Shown piece by piece: positions 27,336-38,228 of a DNA stretch of 64,000 bases. The notes beneath the pieces are model-generated. The model saw only the letters and a program-made list of their open reading frames with translations. It had not been told where the DNA came from and ran no database searches. The stretch spans positions 81,699-145,698 of the forward strand of contig JAFVUD010000006.1 of assembly GCA_017502865.1 (NCBI GenBank). Reading direction: 5' to 3'. Each line of letters starts with the position of its first letter. Position 1 is the first letter of the stretch. The DNA is from Alphaproteobacteria bacterium. Lineage in GTDB: Bacteria; Pseudomonadota; Alphaproteobacteria; Rs-D84. The position numbers and the translations under genes are program-made.

Positions 27336-27359
27336 ATCCCCCGGTTGGGGGATTTTTTT
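27336..27359 (+). terminator. Terminator
   Basis: ATCCCCC / GGGGGAT stem with GGTT loop and seven T. Confidence 0.85.
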
Positions 27360-27392
27360 ATTGATTAGGGATTAAAATTTCAAAATCTGTGT

Positions 27393-27422
27393 TTGCCATA
27401 GTTTATATTTTTGTGCTATAAT
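27393..27422 (+). promoter_or_regulatory. Extended -10 promoter of the pilus operon
   Basis: TTGCCA (27393-27398), 18-base spacer, TGCTATAAT with TATAAT at 27417-27422. Confidence 0.7.
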
Positions 27423-27451
27423 TATTCCAAGACCCAGGGTAGAGAGAAAAA

Positions 27452-28714
27452 TTGATTAATCAAGTTGTATCCATAAATCGCAAAAAATATGCAGTCGGTT
27501 TGTTTTGGCAACCCGTCGGGGCGGGCTTTGTCGCACGAAATTATGCACGAAATTTGTCACGTACAGTTGATAAAAAACTGAACCTGTATACGGAATACAG
27601 GGCGATGGTTGGTTTGGGTGCACGACGCATGGGGCATAAGTCGGGTATGCTGTCGATTGCAGCCGAAGTAATGGAAGCGTTGGCCGAATATACTTCGTTT
27701 CTGTCTGTGTTTGCGGCCGGCAAGAATTTTGTTCTGGTTGCGGTTAGAAATGGTGTTATTTTAGAAGATAAATTATTCGATACCGAAGCGGCTGCACGCA
27801 AGGCGTATACTAAATTATCACAGATTCCAGATTGGGGTGTTTTGATTGCACCGGGTGCATGGGGAATGCCACGTGCAATTGAAAGAAATCTGGGGGATAT
27901 TGTTTCAGGAAATTCACGTTCAAATTTACACACAATCAGTCGCTTTGGTGCGGGTATGATGTCTGTGTTGATGATTGTGTTGTTTGGGGTTTTATTGTTG
28001 TGGGCGTTCCGTGACCAGATTGGCCAGATGATGGCACCACGGCCACAGATGGCAAATGTTGACCCGGAAATTGTTGCCGAATATAAACGCCAGGTTGAAG
28101 AGAAAAATAAAGAATTAGATACACAGTTCGAAATTGAAAAACCTGTACCGCCGGCACCGATTGTTATGCCGTACGAAGCGTTGCCAAATCCGGTGGCACG
28201 TGCAGAACAGTGTTATCAGGCAATTGGATTTTTAATGCAGCCGATTGTTGGTTGGAACCAGGTGTTCGCAGAATGTGGCGAAACACATGCGTCGGTTGAA
28301 ATAAGACGTGGTTTTGGAACGTTGGGCGAATTTTATGATGTGGCAACGGAATTAATGCCCGGTGCATTTGTGACCGAAGTGTCGGAAAACCTGTTAAAGG
28401 TTCGTGCCAAATTGCCACAGATTCCAACAGTTGCATCCCAAGACGAACGTGATGCAGAAACAATTGTTCGGGATATAACGACTAAATTCCAGGCAATAGA
28501 TACAGATTTTGAATCTGAAATTGTTGTGGATACTTTGACCAATGGTGTTGAAACAGCAACACTGAATATCGTAGAAGTTGCCGCCAGTTCTAAGATGGTG
28601 CCAATGCAATTTATGCAGATATTCGAAGATTTTGGTGGTGTTTATATGACGGGTTGTACATGGGACGCGTCATCACGCACATGGAACTATGAGGTGATTA
28701 TATATGCAAAATAA
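27452..28714 (+). CDS. pilO2: PilO2-type type IVb pilus accessory protein
   Basis: Resembles PilO of the R64/IncI thin pilus: a cytoplasmic N-domain (about 1-150), one membrane helix (about 160-185, SVLMIVLFGVLLLWAF) and a periplasmic C-domain (230-420) with GFLMQPIVGWNQVFAEC and FGGVYMTGCTWD. It starts at TTG, with GGGTAGAGAG upstream. Three further pilus genes follow with overlaps or short gaps in the R64 order O-P-Q-R. The role is assembly of the inner-membrane platform. Confidence 0.8.
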   Translation: MINQVVSINRKKYAVGLFWQPVGAGFVARNYARNLSRTVDKKLNLYTEYRAMVGLGARRMGHKSGMLSIAAEVMEALAEYTSFLSVFAAGKNFVLVAVRNGVILEDKLFDTEAAARKAYTKLSQIPDWGVLIAPGAWGMPRAIERNLGDIVSGNSRSNLHTISRFGAGMMSVLMIVLFGVLLLWAFRDQIGQMMAPRPQMANVDPEIVAEYKRQVEEKNKELDTQFEIEKPVPPAPIVMPYEALPNPVARAEQCYQAIGFLMQPIVGWNQVFAECGETHASVEIRRGFGTLGEFYDVATELMPGAFVTEVSENLLKVRAKLPQIPTVASQDERDAETIVRDITTKFQAIDTDFESEIVVDTLTNGVETATLNIVEVAASSKMVPMQFMQIFEDFGGVYMTGCTWDASSRTWNYEVIIYAK

Positions 28715-29405
28715 AAAAATGATTTTGGTTGCAATGTTTGGACTGTGTGCGGTGTTTGCCGGTGCACGTGCAGATGATGCGGTTTTTATCGAAGAAACAA
28801 TCGATATGGCAGATGTTAGTCCAGAAGAAATGATGGAAAATCTGTCGGCAGATGCGATTGAAAACTATGATGTGCAGGGTTCTTTGTTCCAGCAGATTAC
28901 AGATTTGGAACAGGAAAAGGTTTTGATGCAGTTGGAAAAAGAACGTGCACAGTTGGATCTGGAACTGGACAGATTGGCGGCAGAAAAAATCAAGTTGCAT
29001 ATGGAAATTGATACATTGTCCAGTCGTGCAGAACAGCAGCAGATGCAGGTGGAAACTGAAATCGTAAAATTAGAAAACGAAGCCAATCGTTTGGTCAAAG
29101 AACAGGCAGAATTGATGGCCCAGGAAGAAGAGGTCGAAGAAGAAGTTCAGGAAATTAAACGGGCCAAGAAAAAAGAACCAGCAAAGGAAGCAGATATTTC
29201 ATTTGCTGATAAATACAGACTGATTAATGTTATTGGGGCGGGCAATCAATTGCAGGCGACAATAGAAGATTTAAATAACGGCCAGACAAAACGTATCAGT
29301 GTAGGCAAAAAATTAGATGGATATACCGTAAAATCTATTTCACTGGACGAAGGTATTGTCTTCACAAAAGGAGAAGATGAACAAAGCCTGGGTGTTGATG
29401 AATAA
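28704..29405 (+). CDS. pilP: PilP-like periplasmic pilus protein
   Basis: Signal peptide (MILVAMFGLCAVFAGARA), then a long coiled coil (about 65-155, heptads such as LEQEKVLMQLEKERAQLDLE) and a small C-terminal beta-domain (IEDLNNGQTKRISVGKKLDG). In R64 PilP has the same plan and is thought to link the platform to the secretin. It overlaps pilO2 by 11 bases. The coiled coil is long relative to R64 PilP. The assignment rests on context and architecture. Confidence 0.7.
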   Translation: MQNKKMILVAMFGLCAVFAGARADDAVFIEETIDMADVSPEEMMENLSADAIENYDVQGSLFQQITDLEQEKVLMQLEKERAQLDLELDRLAAEKIKLHMEIDTLSSRAEQQQMQVETEIVKLENEANRLVKEQAELMAQEEEVEEEVQEIKRAKKKEPAKEADISFADKYRLINVIGAGNQLQATIEDLNNGQTKRISVGKKLDGYTVKSISLDEGIVFTKGEDEQSLGVDE

Positions 29406-29429
29406 CGAAAGCAATTTGGAATCATAAAA

Positions 29430-31055
29430 ATGGTAATGTCTGATAACAATTTAATGGATGTGAATAAACCGTCTGTGCCAGCCGGGCTGGAAAATGCGGA
29501 AAGCAAAGATATTATCGATTTTTTGTTCGCAAATGGTAATCGGTTATTGACGGCAACGGGGGCAGAACTGGAATTGCCACGTGATACCCAGGGGTTGGTT
29601 GCGTATTTTTCAGGTGGTGAAATTATTATTTCCAGAACACACAGATATGATGGACGTGTGTTGGCGTTCTTGGATTTATTGCAAAAGAAAAATAAAGCGT
29701 TCAAGGCACCGTTCTATTCTGATTTGGGTTTGGTTTCTGAAATATATAAATCGTATGAAATGCGTTTGGGGGGTGGGGTGCGTTCCCGCCAGGATTATGA
29801 TAACCAAATGCAGCGTGCGTTTGTTGATATTATTGCACGTGCAGCGGCCCAGAAAGTATCAGACGTACATATCGAAGTTGCAGACCAGACCACTATATAT
29901 TTTAGAATAGACGGCAGTATGCAGCCGGTGTTGGAATATAATTCGGGGTGGGGGGAATCCTTTGTTCGTGCGGCGTTTGCGTCGGCAGATATTTCAAATG
30001 CGAACTATGCCCAGAATGAATATCAATCGGCACAAAAAGATGGACGAACACCGCTGCGTGGAACCAAGGATTTATACCTGCCAGCGGGGGTGACGGCGGT
30101 TCGTATGCAATTTAACCCGATTGCGTTTGGTACACGATATGTGGTTATGCGTTTGCTGTATGATAACCCGTCCGAAGGTATCAAAACAGAACAGGAATTT
30201 GGCGAATATGAACAAAAACTGTTGACACGTATGCGTGCGTTTCCAACAGGATTGGTTGTTGTTGCCGGTCCAACCAGTTCTGGGAAATCAACAACGTTGG
30301 TTCGTAATATGGCAATGATGCTGAAAGAACGTAATTACGAAATCAATATGATTACTGTGGAAAATCCGGTTGAACAAAAGATTTTTGGTGCACATCAAAT
30401 GCCGGTTATGAATACCACAACCGAAGAACAGCGTGAAGAAAAATATGTAGAAGCGTTGGCGGCGGCGTTGCGAAGTGACCCGGATACATTGATGGTGGGG
30501 GAAATTCGTACGTTGGCGGCGGCACAATTGACAATCAAGGGTGCGTTGTCGGGGCATAATGTTTGGACAACATTGCATGCGAATTCTGCAATGGCGGCAT
30601 TGACCCGTTTGCTGGATTTGGGGATTGAAGATTTCAAAATAAAAGATGAAACACTGATGCGTGGGTTGGTGTCTATGCGTTTGTTCAAAAAGGTTTGTCC
30701 GTATTGCAGACGCAGATTGGCCGATCATCCACATTTGCCAGAATATCGCCGTGTGAAAGATATGTTGGGTGATATTGGTCTGCGTCAGGTGTTTATCCGT
30801 GGCCAGGGGTGTGAACACTGTAAGGGGACAGGTACGCTGGGGCGTATCAAGGCCGGTGAAATTATTATTACAAACAGTGAATTTTTAAGATTGGCGGTGT
30901 CTGGTGATACAGATGCGGCGGTGCGTTATTGGTTAGAAGAAATGGATGGTCGTACATTAAAAGAAGCGGCCACTGCGTTGATGTTGCAGGGTGTAATTGG
31001 TATTGATGAATTAGAACGTTGGGTCGGGCAATTGGATCAACCGGGGGCGTACTGA
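29430..31055 (+). CDS. GspE/PilB-family pilus assembly ATPase (R64 PilQ type)
   Basis: Secretion ATPase of 541 aa: Walker A GPTSSGKSTT, Asp box/Walker B with LRSDPDTLMVGEIRT, and His box TTLHANSAMAALTRL. A tetracysteine zinc motif is visible in CPYCRRR and CEHCKGTG. It starts at ATG 29430, with GGAA 9 bases upstream. It powers pilin polymerisation. In R64 nomenclature it is PilQ, which must not be confused with the PilQ secretin of type IVa systems. No PilT-like retraction ATPase is nearby. Confidence 0.92.
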   Translation: MVMSDNNLMDVNKPSVPAGLENAESKDIIDFLFANGNRLLTATGAELELPRDTQGLVAYFSGGEIIISRTHRYDGRVLAFLDLLQKKNKAFKAPFYSDLGLVSEIYKSYEMRLGGGVRSRQDYDNQMQRAFVDIIARAAAQKVSDVHIEVADQTTIYFRIDGSMQPVLEYNSGWGESFVRAAFASADISNANYAQNEYQSAQKDGRTPLRGTKDLYLPAGVTAVRMQFNPIAFGTRYVVMRLLYDNPSEGIKTEQEFGEYEQKLLTRMRAFPTGLVVVAGPTSSGKSTTLVRNMAMMLKERNYEINMITVENPVEQKIFGAHQMPVMNTTTEEQREEKYVEALAAALRSDPDTLMVGEIRTLAAAQLTIKGALSGHNVWTTLHANSAMAALTRLLDLGIEDFKIKDETLMRGLVSMRLFKKVCPYCRRRLADHPHLPEYRRVKDMLGDIGLRQVFIRGQGCEHCKGTGTLGRIKAGEIIITNSEFLRLAVSGDTDAAVRYWLEEMDGRTLKEAATALMLQGVIGIDELERWVGQLDQPGAY

Positions 31056-31057
31056 TT

Positions 31058-32128
31058 ATGAATAAATTAGAATTACTGTATGCAAAATTAGTTTTTAGAT
31101 TAAATACGGAAAAACGTATGGCGATTTGCCGCAAATTGGCATCGCTGTTGCGGAATGATTTTACATTGATGGATGCGCTGGGGCGGTTGGAGATGATTGA
31201 ATCCAAGGGTGGTAAAAAACCAAACGAACCGTTCGCAATAGTTATGCGTCAATGGCAAAAGAATCTGGAACAGGGGATGAGTTTTTCAGATGCAACACGT
31301 GGTTGGGTGCCGCCCGAAGAAACATTGTTGGTGACATCGGGTAATATTTCAAATTTGGTGTTGGCGTTGGAAAATGTTGGGCGTGTTGTTGATGGAACAC
31401 AACGTATCAAACGTGCAATGCGCAGTGCAATTTTATATCCGCTGTTTTTGTTGGTGTTGACATTCGCTATTATTTTAATGGTGGGTATTTATTTGGTGCC
31501 GCCGTTGGCAGATGTTGCCGGTGATAATGTTGTGTGGCGTGGGTCGGCACGGTCGCTGATTTGGCTGTCGGATTTTTCAATTCAATATTGGCATATAATT
31601 GCGGCGGTGTTTGCAGGGCTAGTATTGCTGGTATGGTTCAGTTTGTCAAATTGGTCGGGTAAAACACGTGCGGCGTTTGACAAGTTGCCACCATGGAGTG
31701 TCTATAAAATTCATATTGGTGTTGGTTGGATGATGGCGTTGGCGGCGATGGTGCGTTCAGGTGTTGCGATTCCAGATGCAATGCGTATGTTGGCCGATAA
31801 CGCAAACAGATATTTGCGTAGTATTTTGCACGACACGTTACGGTATATCGCAAATGGTTATAATTTGGGTGCTGCATTGCAAAATACAGAACGTAATTTC
31901 CCAGATGAAGATATTATTGGTGATTTAACGATTTATGCCGATATGAATGGTTTTGATGAAAATATAAATAATGTTGCAAATGACTATCTGGCAGAATCTG
32001 TGCGAAAGATGGAATCTGTGTCCAATGTGATGAACAGTGTTGGAATTTTATTAGTGTCTGTTATTATTGCGTGGGTTGTGTTGGGGACTTTCCAGATGCA
32101 GGACCAGATTACCGCAGTATTATCGTGA
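31058..32128 (+). CDS. GspF/PilC-family inner-membrane platform protein (R64 PilR type)
   Basis: 356-residue protein of the GspF family: two cytoplasmic helical domains (about 15-120 and 215-300), with membrane helices near 125-150, 175-195 and 325-350. Motifs: EQGMSFSDATRGWVPPEE, ALAAMVRSGVAIPDAMRML and IIAWVVLGTFQMQDQI. The ATG at 31058 follows the ATPase stop by two bases. This ends the operon; pilin genes are not in the window. Confidence 0.88.
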   Translation: MNKLELLYAKLVFRLNTEKRMAICRKLASLLRNDFTLMDALGRLEMIESKGGKKPNEPFAIVMRQWQKNLEQGMSFSDATRGWVPPEETLLVTSGNISNLVLALENVGRVVDGTQRIKRAMRSAILYPLFLLVLTFAIILMVGIYLVPPLADVAGDNVVWRGSARSLIWLSDFSIQYWHIIAAVFAGLVLLVWFSLSNWSGKTRAAFDKLPPWSVYKIHIGVGWMMALAAMVRSGVAIPDAMRMLADNANRYLRSILHDTLRYIANGYNLGAALQNTERNFPDEDIIGDLTIYADMNGFDENINNVANDYLAESVRKMESVSNVMNSVGILLVSVIIAWVVLGTFQMQDQITAVLS

Positions 32129-32140
32129 AAAAAATAAATC

Positions 32141-32225
32141 TAATGGCATATCTGCGTTCAAAACCACAATCTTATGTAACGTCATGTACACTGCGTTTGT
32201 GGTTTTGAACGCATCTGTACCATTA
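32141..32225 (+). repeat. Variable-stem/constant-loop hairpin, copy A
   Basis: A perfect 16-bp stem (32154-32169 with 32197-32212) encloses the loop TCTTATGTAACGTCATGTAC plus ACTGC. Outer pairs TAATGG/CCATTA extend the fold. The loop is shared with copies B and C at 55.6-55.8 kb; the stem is unrelated. It lies between the pilus operon stop and its terminator. Confidence 0.8.
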
Positions 32226-32239
32226 TCTTTATTTTTAAA

Positions 32240-32267
32240 CCCCACTGATAGGAGTGGGGGATTTTTT
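32240..32267. terminator. Bidirectional terminator
   Basis: CCCCACT / AGTGGGG stem with GATAGG loop and T-run, between the pilus operon and the convergent RusA-like gene. Confidence 0.85.
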
Positions 32268-32835
32268 ACACCATAAATGGCAGGTTTTCTAATGTGCCTT
32301 CGGCGACACGGACATTCACATCAATCATCATAAAGACAGAGTCAGGTGATTGTGGAATTTTGTCTGAAAATATATTGGTGTCCAGCAAGTGGCTGGTATT
32401 TACAGACAGTTTGGTTATTAAATGGTCGTCGTCCAGCAATGTATAAATTGGGCCGATATTGTTTGGTGTGTTTGTGCCGATTTCGTGTTCGTTTTGTGGG
32501 CAACGCAGGCCGTCCATAATTGTTTTAACACGGTTGTCGATATCGCTGCGTGGAACACCGACAATTTCAGGGTGTAACATTTGGATATCCAATTCGGCAA
32601 TCAATTTCAAATTTGGTGTAATGATTGGGTTCCAATCTATGCCACCGACATGGCGTGTTGTAATTGGGCTTTTGGTTGGGTTGGGTACCATGTATTGTGT
32701 TAGATTATTCCATGGACTGTGTTCAACCAATTTTTTTAATTGTGGATGAAACTGCATACGGATGTCGGCAATATGCTGGGCCCGTTTTTTAGGGTTTATT
32801 AAAATATCCCCAAAGTATAGTAATTTGAATTTCAT
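32266..32835 (-). CDS. RusA-like Holliday-junction resolvase
   Basis: The central segment RSDIDNRVKTIMDGL and the downstream LLDDDHLITKL match the RusA catalytic pattern (D-x-D-N-x3-K and the DD before Q/H-x-I). RusA cuts four-way junctions and is usually carried by prophages. Here the protein is 189 aa, longer than RusA (about 120 aa), with an N-terminal extension and an insertion before the last Asp. The start is ATG 32835, with AAAGGAAAATAAT upstream. It follows an HTH-like gene by one base. Confidence 0.65.
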   Translation of the reverse strand: MKFKLLYFGDILINPKKRAQHIADIRMQFHPQLKKLVEHSPWNNLTQYMVPNPTKSPITTRHVGGIDWNPIITPNLKLIAELDIQMLHPEIVGVPRSDIDNRVKTIMDGLRCPQNEHEIGTNTPNNIGPIYTLLDDDHLITKLSVNTSHLLDTNIFSDKIPQSPDSVFMMIDVNVRVAEGTLENLPFMV

Positions 32836-32836
32836 A

Positions 32837-33106
32837 TTATTTTCCTTTGGCCATGATTTCTTTGATTTTGTCGTGGGCAAGTGGATGCAACCGTAACCGG
32901 GTACCCTGGGACAGGGCGGTATGGTTTGTGCGGTCCAATGTTACAGCGGGGCGTGGGCTGCTGCCGATAAGGATGGTGGTGCCACGTTTATATGCGTGAA
33001 TCATTGCACGGTTGACATCTTCGATATCACAGCCCCATTTTTCAGCCAGCTGTTTTGCGTTTAAAAAGTCTTTTTTTGTATATGTTGTTTGTGTGACTGA
33101 TGGCAT
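32837..33106 (-). CDS. Small HTH-like protein, 89 aa
   Basis: Basic protein with a probable helix-turn-helix or Mor/excisionase-like segment (FLNAKQLAEKWGCDIEDVNR, residues 14-33). The remainder (AVTLDRTNHTALSQGTRL) is unassigned. AAGGGAATAAAAAT precedes the ATG. It forms a two-gene unit with the RusA-like gene. It may be the remains of a prophage module or a paired regulator; this is inference. Confidence 0.6.
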   Translation of the reverse strand: MPSVTQTTYTKKDFLNAKQLAEKWGCDIEDVNRAMIHAYKRGTTILIGSSPRPAVTLDRTNHTALSQGTRLRLHPLAHDKIKEIMAKGK

Positions 33107-33182
33107 ATTTTTATTCCCTTTTTTCTTGATAATTATACCAGAAATTGCTATGTTTTACACAGAAAAAAGAAAGGAATTTTAA

Positions 33183-35582
<2,400 letters not shown>

Positions 35583-35594
35583 TAGGGGAAAGTG

Positions 35595-35876
35595 ATGGAA
35601 GGCGAAGAAAAAAAAGAACCAACAAATCGTGATAAATTGCTGCGTGAAAAACAGCAATTAGAAGACGAAATTCGTGAATATGGTTCACGGGTTGCGGATG
35701 CACAAATCTGGCATAAACGTGCCAGAATTGCTGCGATTGATAAAGAGTTAGCCGGTGGTGATAAAGCAAAGCAATTCGCACAGGCAAACGATAAATTGAA
35801 ATCGCAGATGTCGTCACAAAATACCGCTGATTTGCAACGGTTGATGCAACAAAATAATGGTGGTATGTCGGCGTAA
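35595..35876 (+). CDS. Hypothetical coiled-coil protein, 93 aa
   Basis: A short, charged, helical protein (LLREKQQLEDEIREYGSRVA, AAIDKELAGGDKAKQFAQAN) with no signal peptide. It follows gyrB by 12 bases, with AGGGGAAAG before GTGATG; I take the ATG. I do not recognise it. Its stop overlaps the next start by one base (TAATG). Confidence 0.65.
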   Translation: MEGEEKKEPTNRDKLLREKQQLEDEIREYGSRVADAQIWHKRARIAAIDKELAGGDKAKQFAQANDKLKSQMSSQNTADLQRLMQQNNGGMSA

Positions 35877-36520
35877 TGAAAATTTTTTCAGCACAATGGT
35901 TTTGGGCATTAGATGAAGAACTGCGTAGGCAAGGTTTGGATTCTGATGCCCAAACTTTTGATGAAATTAAACAAAATTTACAAAAACGAAAAATTTGTTC
36001 CCCAGATGAATTTGCAGCACAATGTGTCTATGTGATTTTAGCAGGTGGATTTTCACAAAAAACAGCCAAGAAAATTCACGCAATTATTATGGAAAAAATA
36101 AAATCAGTTGGTGCAAATTTTGATGATTTAATTGTACTGTTCAACAATAAAAATAAAATAAATGCGATATGTAAAATTTGGGAAAATCGTGCAGATTTGT
36201 GTGATGGATATTATCGGTGTAATGATTTGAATTCACGATTAAATTATTTGTCGAAATTGCCGCATATTGGAAAGATTACCGCAAATCATTTGGCACGCAA
36301 CCTGGGCGAAGATATTGTGAAATATGATGTCTGGATTCAGCGGTTGGGGTGTGTGTTTGCGAATAAAAAACTGGGAATAAATAATGCAAAATTAAATCCA
36401 GAAATTCAGGCGGCATGTGATGCGATGTTTGAACATTTGGTTCATGAAACAGGAATGCCACGGGGATATATTGATGTTGTTCTGTGGAAGGCCTTACAAC
36501 AAGGATTGGTAAAATTATGA
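35876..36520 (+). CDS. HhH-GPD-type DNA glycosylase
   Basis: The helix-hairpin-helix with Gly-Pro-Asp-like loop is visible: [17 protein letters not shown] (about 138-154) followed by the catalytic Asp in [11 protein letters not shown]. No 4Fe-4S cysteine cluster is seen, unlike Nth. The N-terminal region [21 protein letters not shown] is typical of glycosylase cores. Substrate cannot be told from sequence. It overlaps ung by four bases (ATGA), making a base-excision-repair pair. Confidence 0.8.
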   Translation: MKIFSAQWFWALDEELRRQGLDSDAQTFDEIKQNLQKRKICSPDEFAAQCVYVILAGGFSQKTAKKIHAIIMEKIKSVGANFDDLIVLFNNKNKINAICKIWENRADLCDGYYRCNDLNSRLNYLSKLPHIGKITANHLARNLGEDIVKYDVWIQRLGCVFANKKLGINNAKLNPEIQAACDAMFEHLVHETGMPRGYIDVVLWKALQQGLVKL

Positions 36521-37179
36521 ATGTGAAAATTGAACAATCGTGGAAAGATGCATTGGCAGCAGAATTTGATAAAGACTATTTTATCAAACTGACGGATTTT
36601 GTACGTGGGGAATATTTAGCAGGAAAAACGGTTTATCCAGAAGCCAAGAATATTTTTAATGCGTTTAATTTATGCCCACTGGAAAAAGTCAAGGTTGTTA
36701 TTATCGGCCAGGATCCATATCACGAACTGGGCCAGGCACACGGGCTGTGTTTTTCAGTTTTGCCACCAACACCAAATCCGCCCAGTTTGCAAAATATTTA
36801 CAAAGAAATTTTGTCTGATTTGGGGCGACCGTCGGTTACAAATGGTGATTTGACATACTGGGGGCAACAGGGTGTTTTGTTGCTGAATTCTACGTTGACG
36901 GTGGCGGCGCATGTGGCGGCTTCGCACAGTGGACGTGGTTGGGAACAATTTACAGATGCGGTAATTCGTGCAGTTGCAAAGCGTGAACATATTGTATATA
37001 TGCTGTGGGGCAGTTATGCACAAAAGAAGGCCGCCATTGTTGATGCAGATAAAAATTTGATACTGAAAAGTGTGCATCCATCGCCGTTGTCGGCGTATCG
37101 TGGATTTTTTGGATGCAAGCATTTTAGTGCGGCGAATAAATACCTGGAATCGGTGGGCAAAACACCAATTGAATGGTGA
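36517..37179 (+). CDS. ung: Uracil-DNA glycosylase, family 1
   Basis: Removes uracil from DNA. All five family-1 motifs are present: water-activating [13 protein letters not shown] (Asp and Tyr), [26 protein letters not shown], and [14 protein letters not shown] with the catalytic His. The start is the ATG at 36517 that overlaps the preceding stop; family members begin close to here. Length 220 aa is usual. Confidence 0.97.
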   Translation: MNVKIEQSWKDALAAEFDKDYFIKLTDFVRGEYLAGKTVYPEAKNIFNAFNLCPLEKVKVVIIGQDPYHELGQAHGLCFSVLPPTPNPPSLQNIYKEILSDLGRPSVTNGDLTYWGQQGVLLLNSTLTVAAHVAASHSGRGWEQFTDAVIRAVAKREHIVYMLWGSYAQKKAAIVDADKNLILKSVHPSPLSAYRGFFGCKHFSAANKYLESVGKTPIEW

Positions 37180-37743
37180 TTAAAAACTGTATGTGATGCC
37201 CAAACCATAGAACGCATATGAATGGTTTTCAGGTGCGGTGTTTCCGTTGGAATAGTGCTGGACATATGCTTCGATAGCGGTACATTCAGATACGTGAACG
37301 CCGGCCCCCAATTTAAACCCAAATATCAACTTGGAACCAATGCGTTCGTTTTGCTGTAATTGCATACCAACAGACAGGCCGGTGTATGTGTACCAGTATT
37401 TGCCATATGCCAGGGCAATATCTTCGGACAGCATTGCGATTGGTATTGTGTATTTGTCCCAGTGCCATCCATATTTTTTGCCATGTCCCAATGTTTGCAC
37501 AACGCCCAAAGACATACGTGCGGGCAGGCGGAAAAATGTTGTTGGTTGGGCATACTGGAATTGAAACATATTAAAAGGTACCCACTGGGTTGGTGGTGGA
37601 ACGATAAAGCCGTGGTTCACACCCCAGCCGAAATTAAAGCCAACCTGGTTATCATAGCCATTGAAAAATGGGTTTGCGTTTGCAGGATTCGCAACAACCG
37701 CCGCGAATGCCAAAAATGATAAAGTGGATACGATTTTTTTCAT
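37180..37743 (-). CDS. PagL-like outer-membrane barrel (lipid A 3-O-deacylase family)
   Basis: Signal peptide MKKIVSTLSFLAFAAVVANP, then a beta-barrel whose end (AYVQHYSNGNTAPENHSYAF, YGLGITYSF) resembles PagL, with the catalytic H-x-S of the HYSN motif. In PagL the catalytic Glu is 12 residues after the Ser; here that position is Ala and a Glu lies at +7, so activity is uncertain. I chose ATG 37743 because the signal peptide begins there. No clear ribosome binding site precedes it. Confidence 0.7.
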   Translation of the reverse strand: MKKIVSTLSFLAFAAVVANPANANPFFNGYDNQVGFNFGWGVNHGFIVPPPTQWVPFNMFQFQYAQPTTFFRLPARMSLGVVQTLGHGKKYGWHWDKYTIPIAMLSEDIALAYGKYWYTYTGLSVGMQLQQNERIGSKLIFGFKLGAGVHVSECTAIEAYVQHYSNGNTAPENHSYAFYGLGITYSF

Positions 37744-37843
37744 AATCGCAAATATATCTGTTTTTGAAAAATTGTTCAAGACAATTTATTATAATTTTTA
37801 ATATTTTTTTATAAGAACGAATTCATAGGAATGATTTTGATGC

Positions 37844-37871
37844 TTGCATTCTTAAAAAAGTTTGTTATAAT
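37844..37871 (+). promoter_or_regulatory. Promoter of tRNA-Met
   Basis: TTGCAT (37844-37849), 16-base spacer, TATAAT (37866-37871), 11 bases before the tRNA. Confidence 0.75.
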
Positions 37872-37882
37872 GCGTGGCGTTT

Positions 37883-37957
37883 GGCAGCGTAGCTCAGTGG
37901 TAGAGCAGAGGAATCATAATCCTTTGGTCGGGGGTCCGAATCCCTCCGCTGCTACCA
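37883..37957 (+). tRNA. Elongator tRNA-Met (anticodon CAT)
   Basis: 75-nt cloverleaf with CCA. Acceptor GGCAGCG pairs with CGCTGCT through a G1-U72 wobble. The anticodon loop ATCATAA on a GAGGA/TCCTT stem and the T-arm GGGGGTCCGAATCCCTC fit elongator tRNA-Met of alphaproteobacteria rather than tRNA-Ile2. Confidence 0.85.
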
Positions 37958-37962
37958 GAATT

Positions 37963-37986
37963 TCCCGGTTAACCGGGATTTTTTTA
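37963..37986 (+). terminator. Terminator of tRNA-Met
   Basis: TCCCGGTTAACCGGGA palindrome followed by seven T. Confidence 0.85.
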
Positions 37987-38018
37987 TTTAGTAAAACTCT
38001 CCAATAATCTAATTAAAA

Positions 38019-38037
38019 CACCGCCCGGGGGGCGGTG
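38019..38037 (-). terminator. Terminator of tRNA-Thr
   Basis: ACCGCCC / GGGCGGT stem; on the minus strand a TTTTAATT tail follows. Confidence 0.75.
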
Positions 38038-38043
38038 GAATCG

Positions 38044-38117
38044 TGGTGCCCTAAGCAAGAATCGGACTTGCGACTCGTCCTTACCAAGGACGTGTTTTAC
38101 CACTAGACTATTAGGGC
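38044..38117 (-). tRNA. tRNA-Thr (anticodon GGT)
   Basis: 74-nt cloverleaf with CCA: acceptor GCCCTAA/TTAGGGC, D-arm with TAGTGGTAAAAC, anticodon loop TTGGTAA on a CGTCC/GGACG stem, T-arm CAAGTCCGATTCTTG. Confidence 0.93.
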
Positions 38118-38228
38118 GATTGGTAATGTTGCAATTATAAGTGCCAGCAGATAAAAATCAAGAATAAAATATAATATGTAAAAATAGGGCTTTTTGTGAT
38201 ATAATTATCCAGAGAAAGGGAGGTTGTT

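Noticed and set aside
37883-37957. tRNA-Ile2 (CAT read as lysidine)
   Set aside because: The stem and T-arm sequences match alphaproteobacterial elongator tRNA-Met better.
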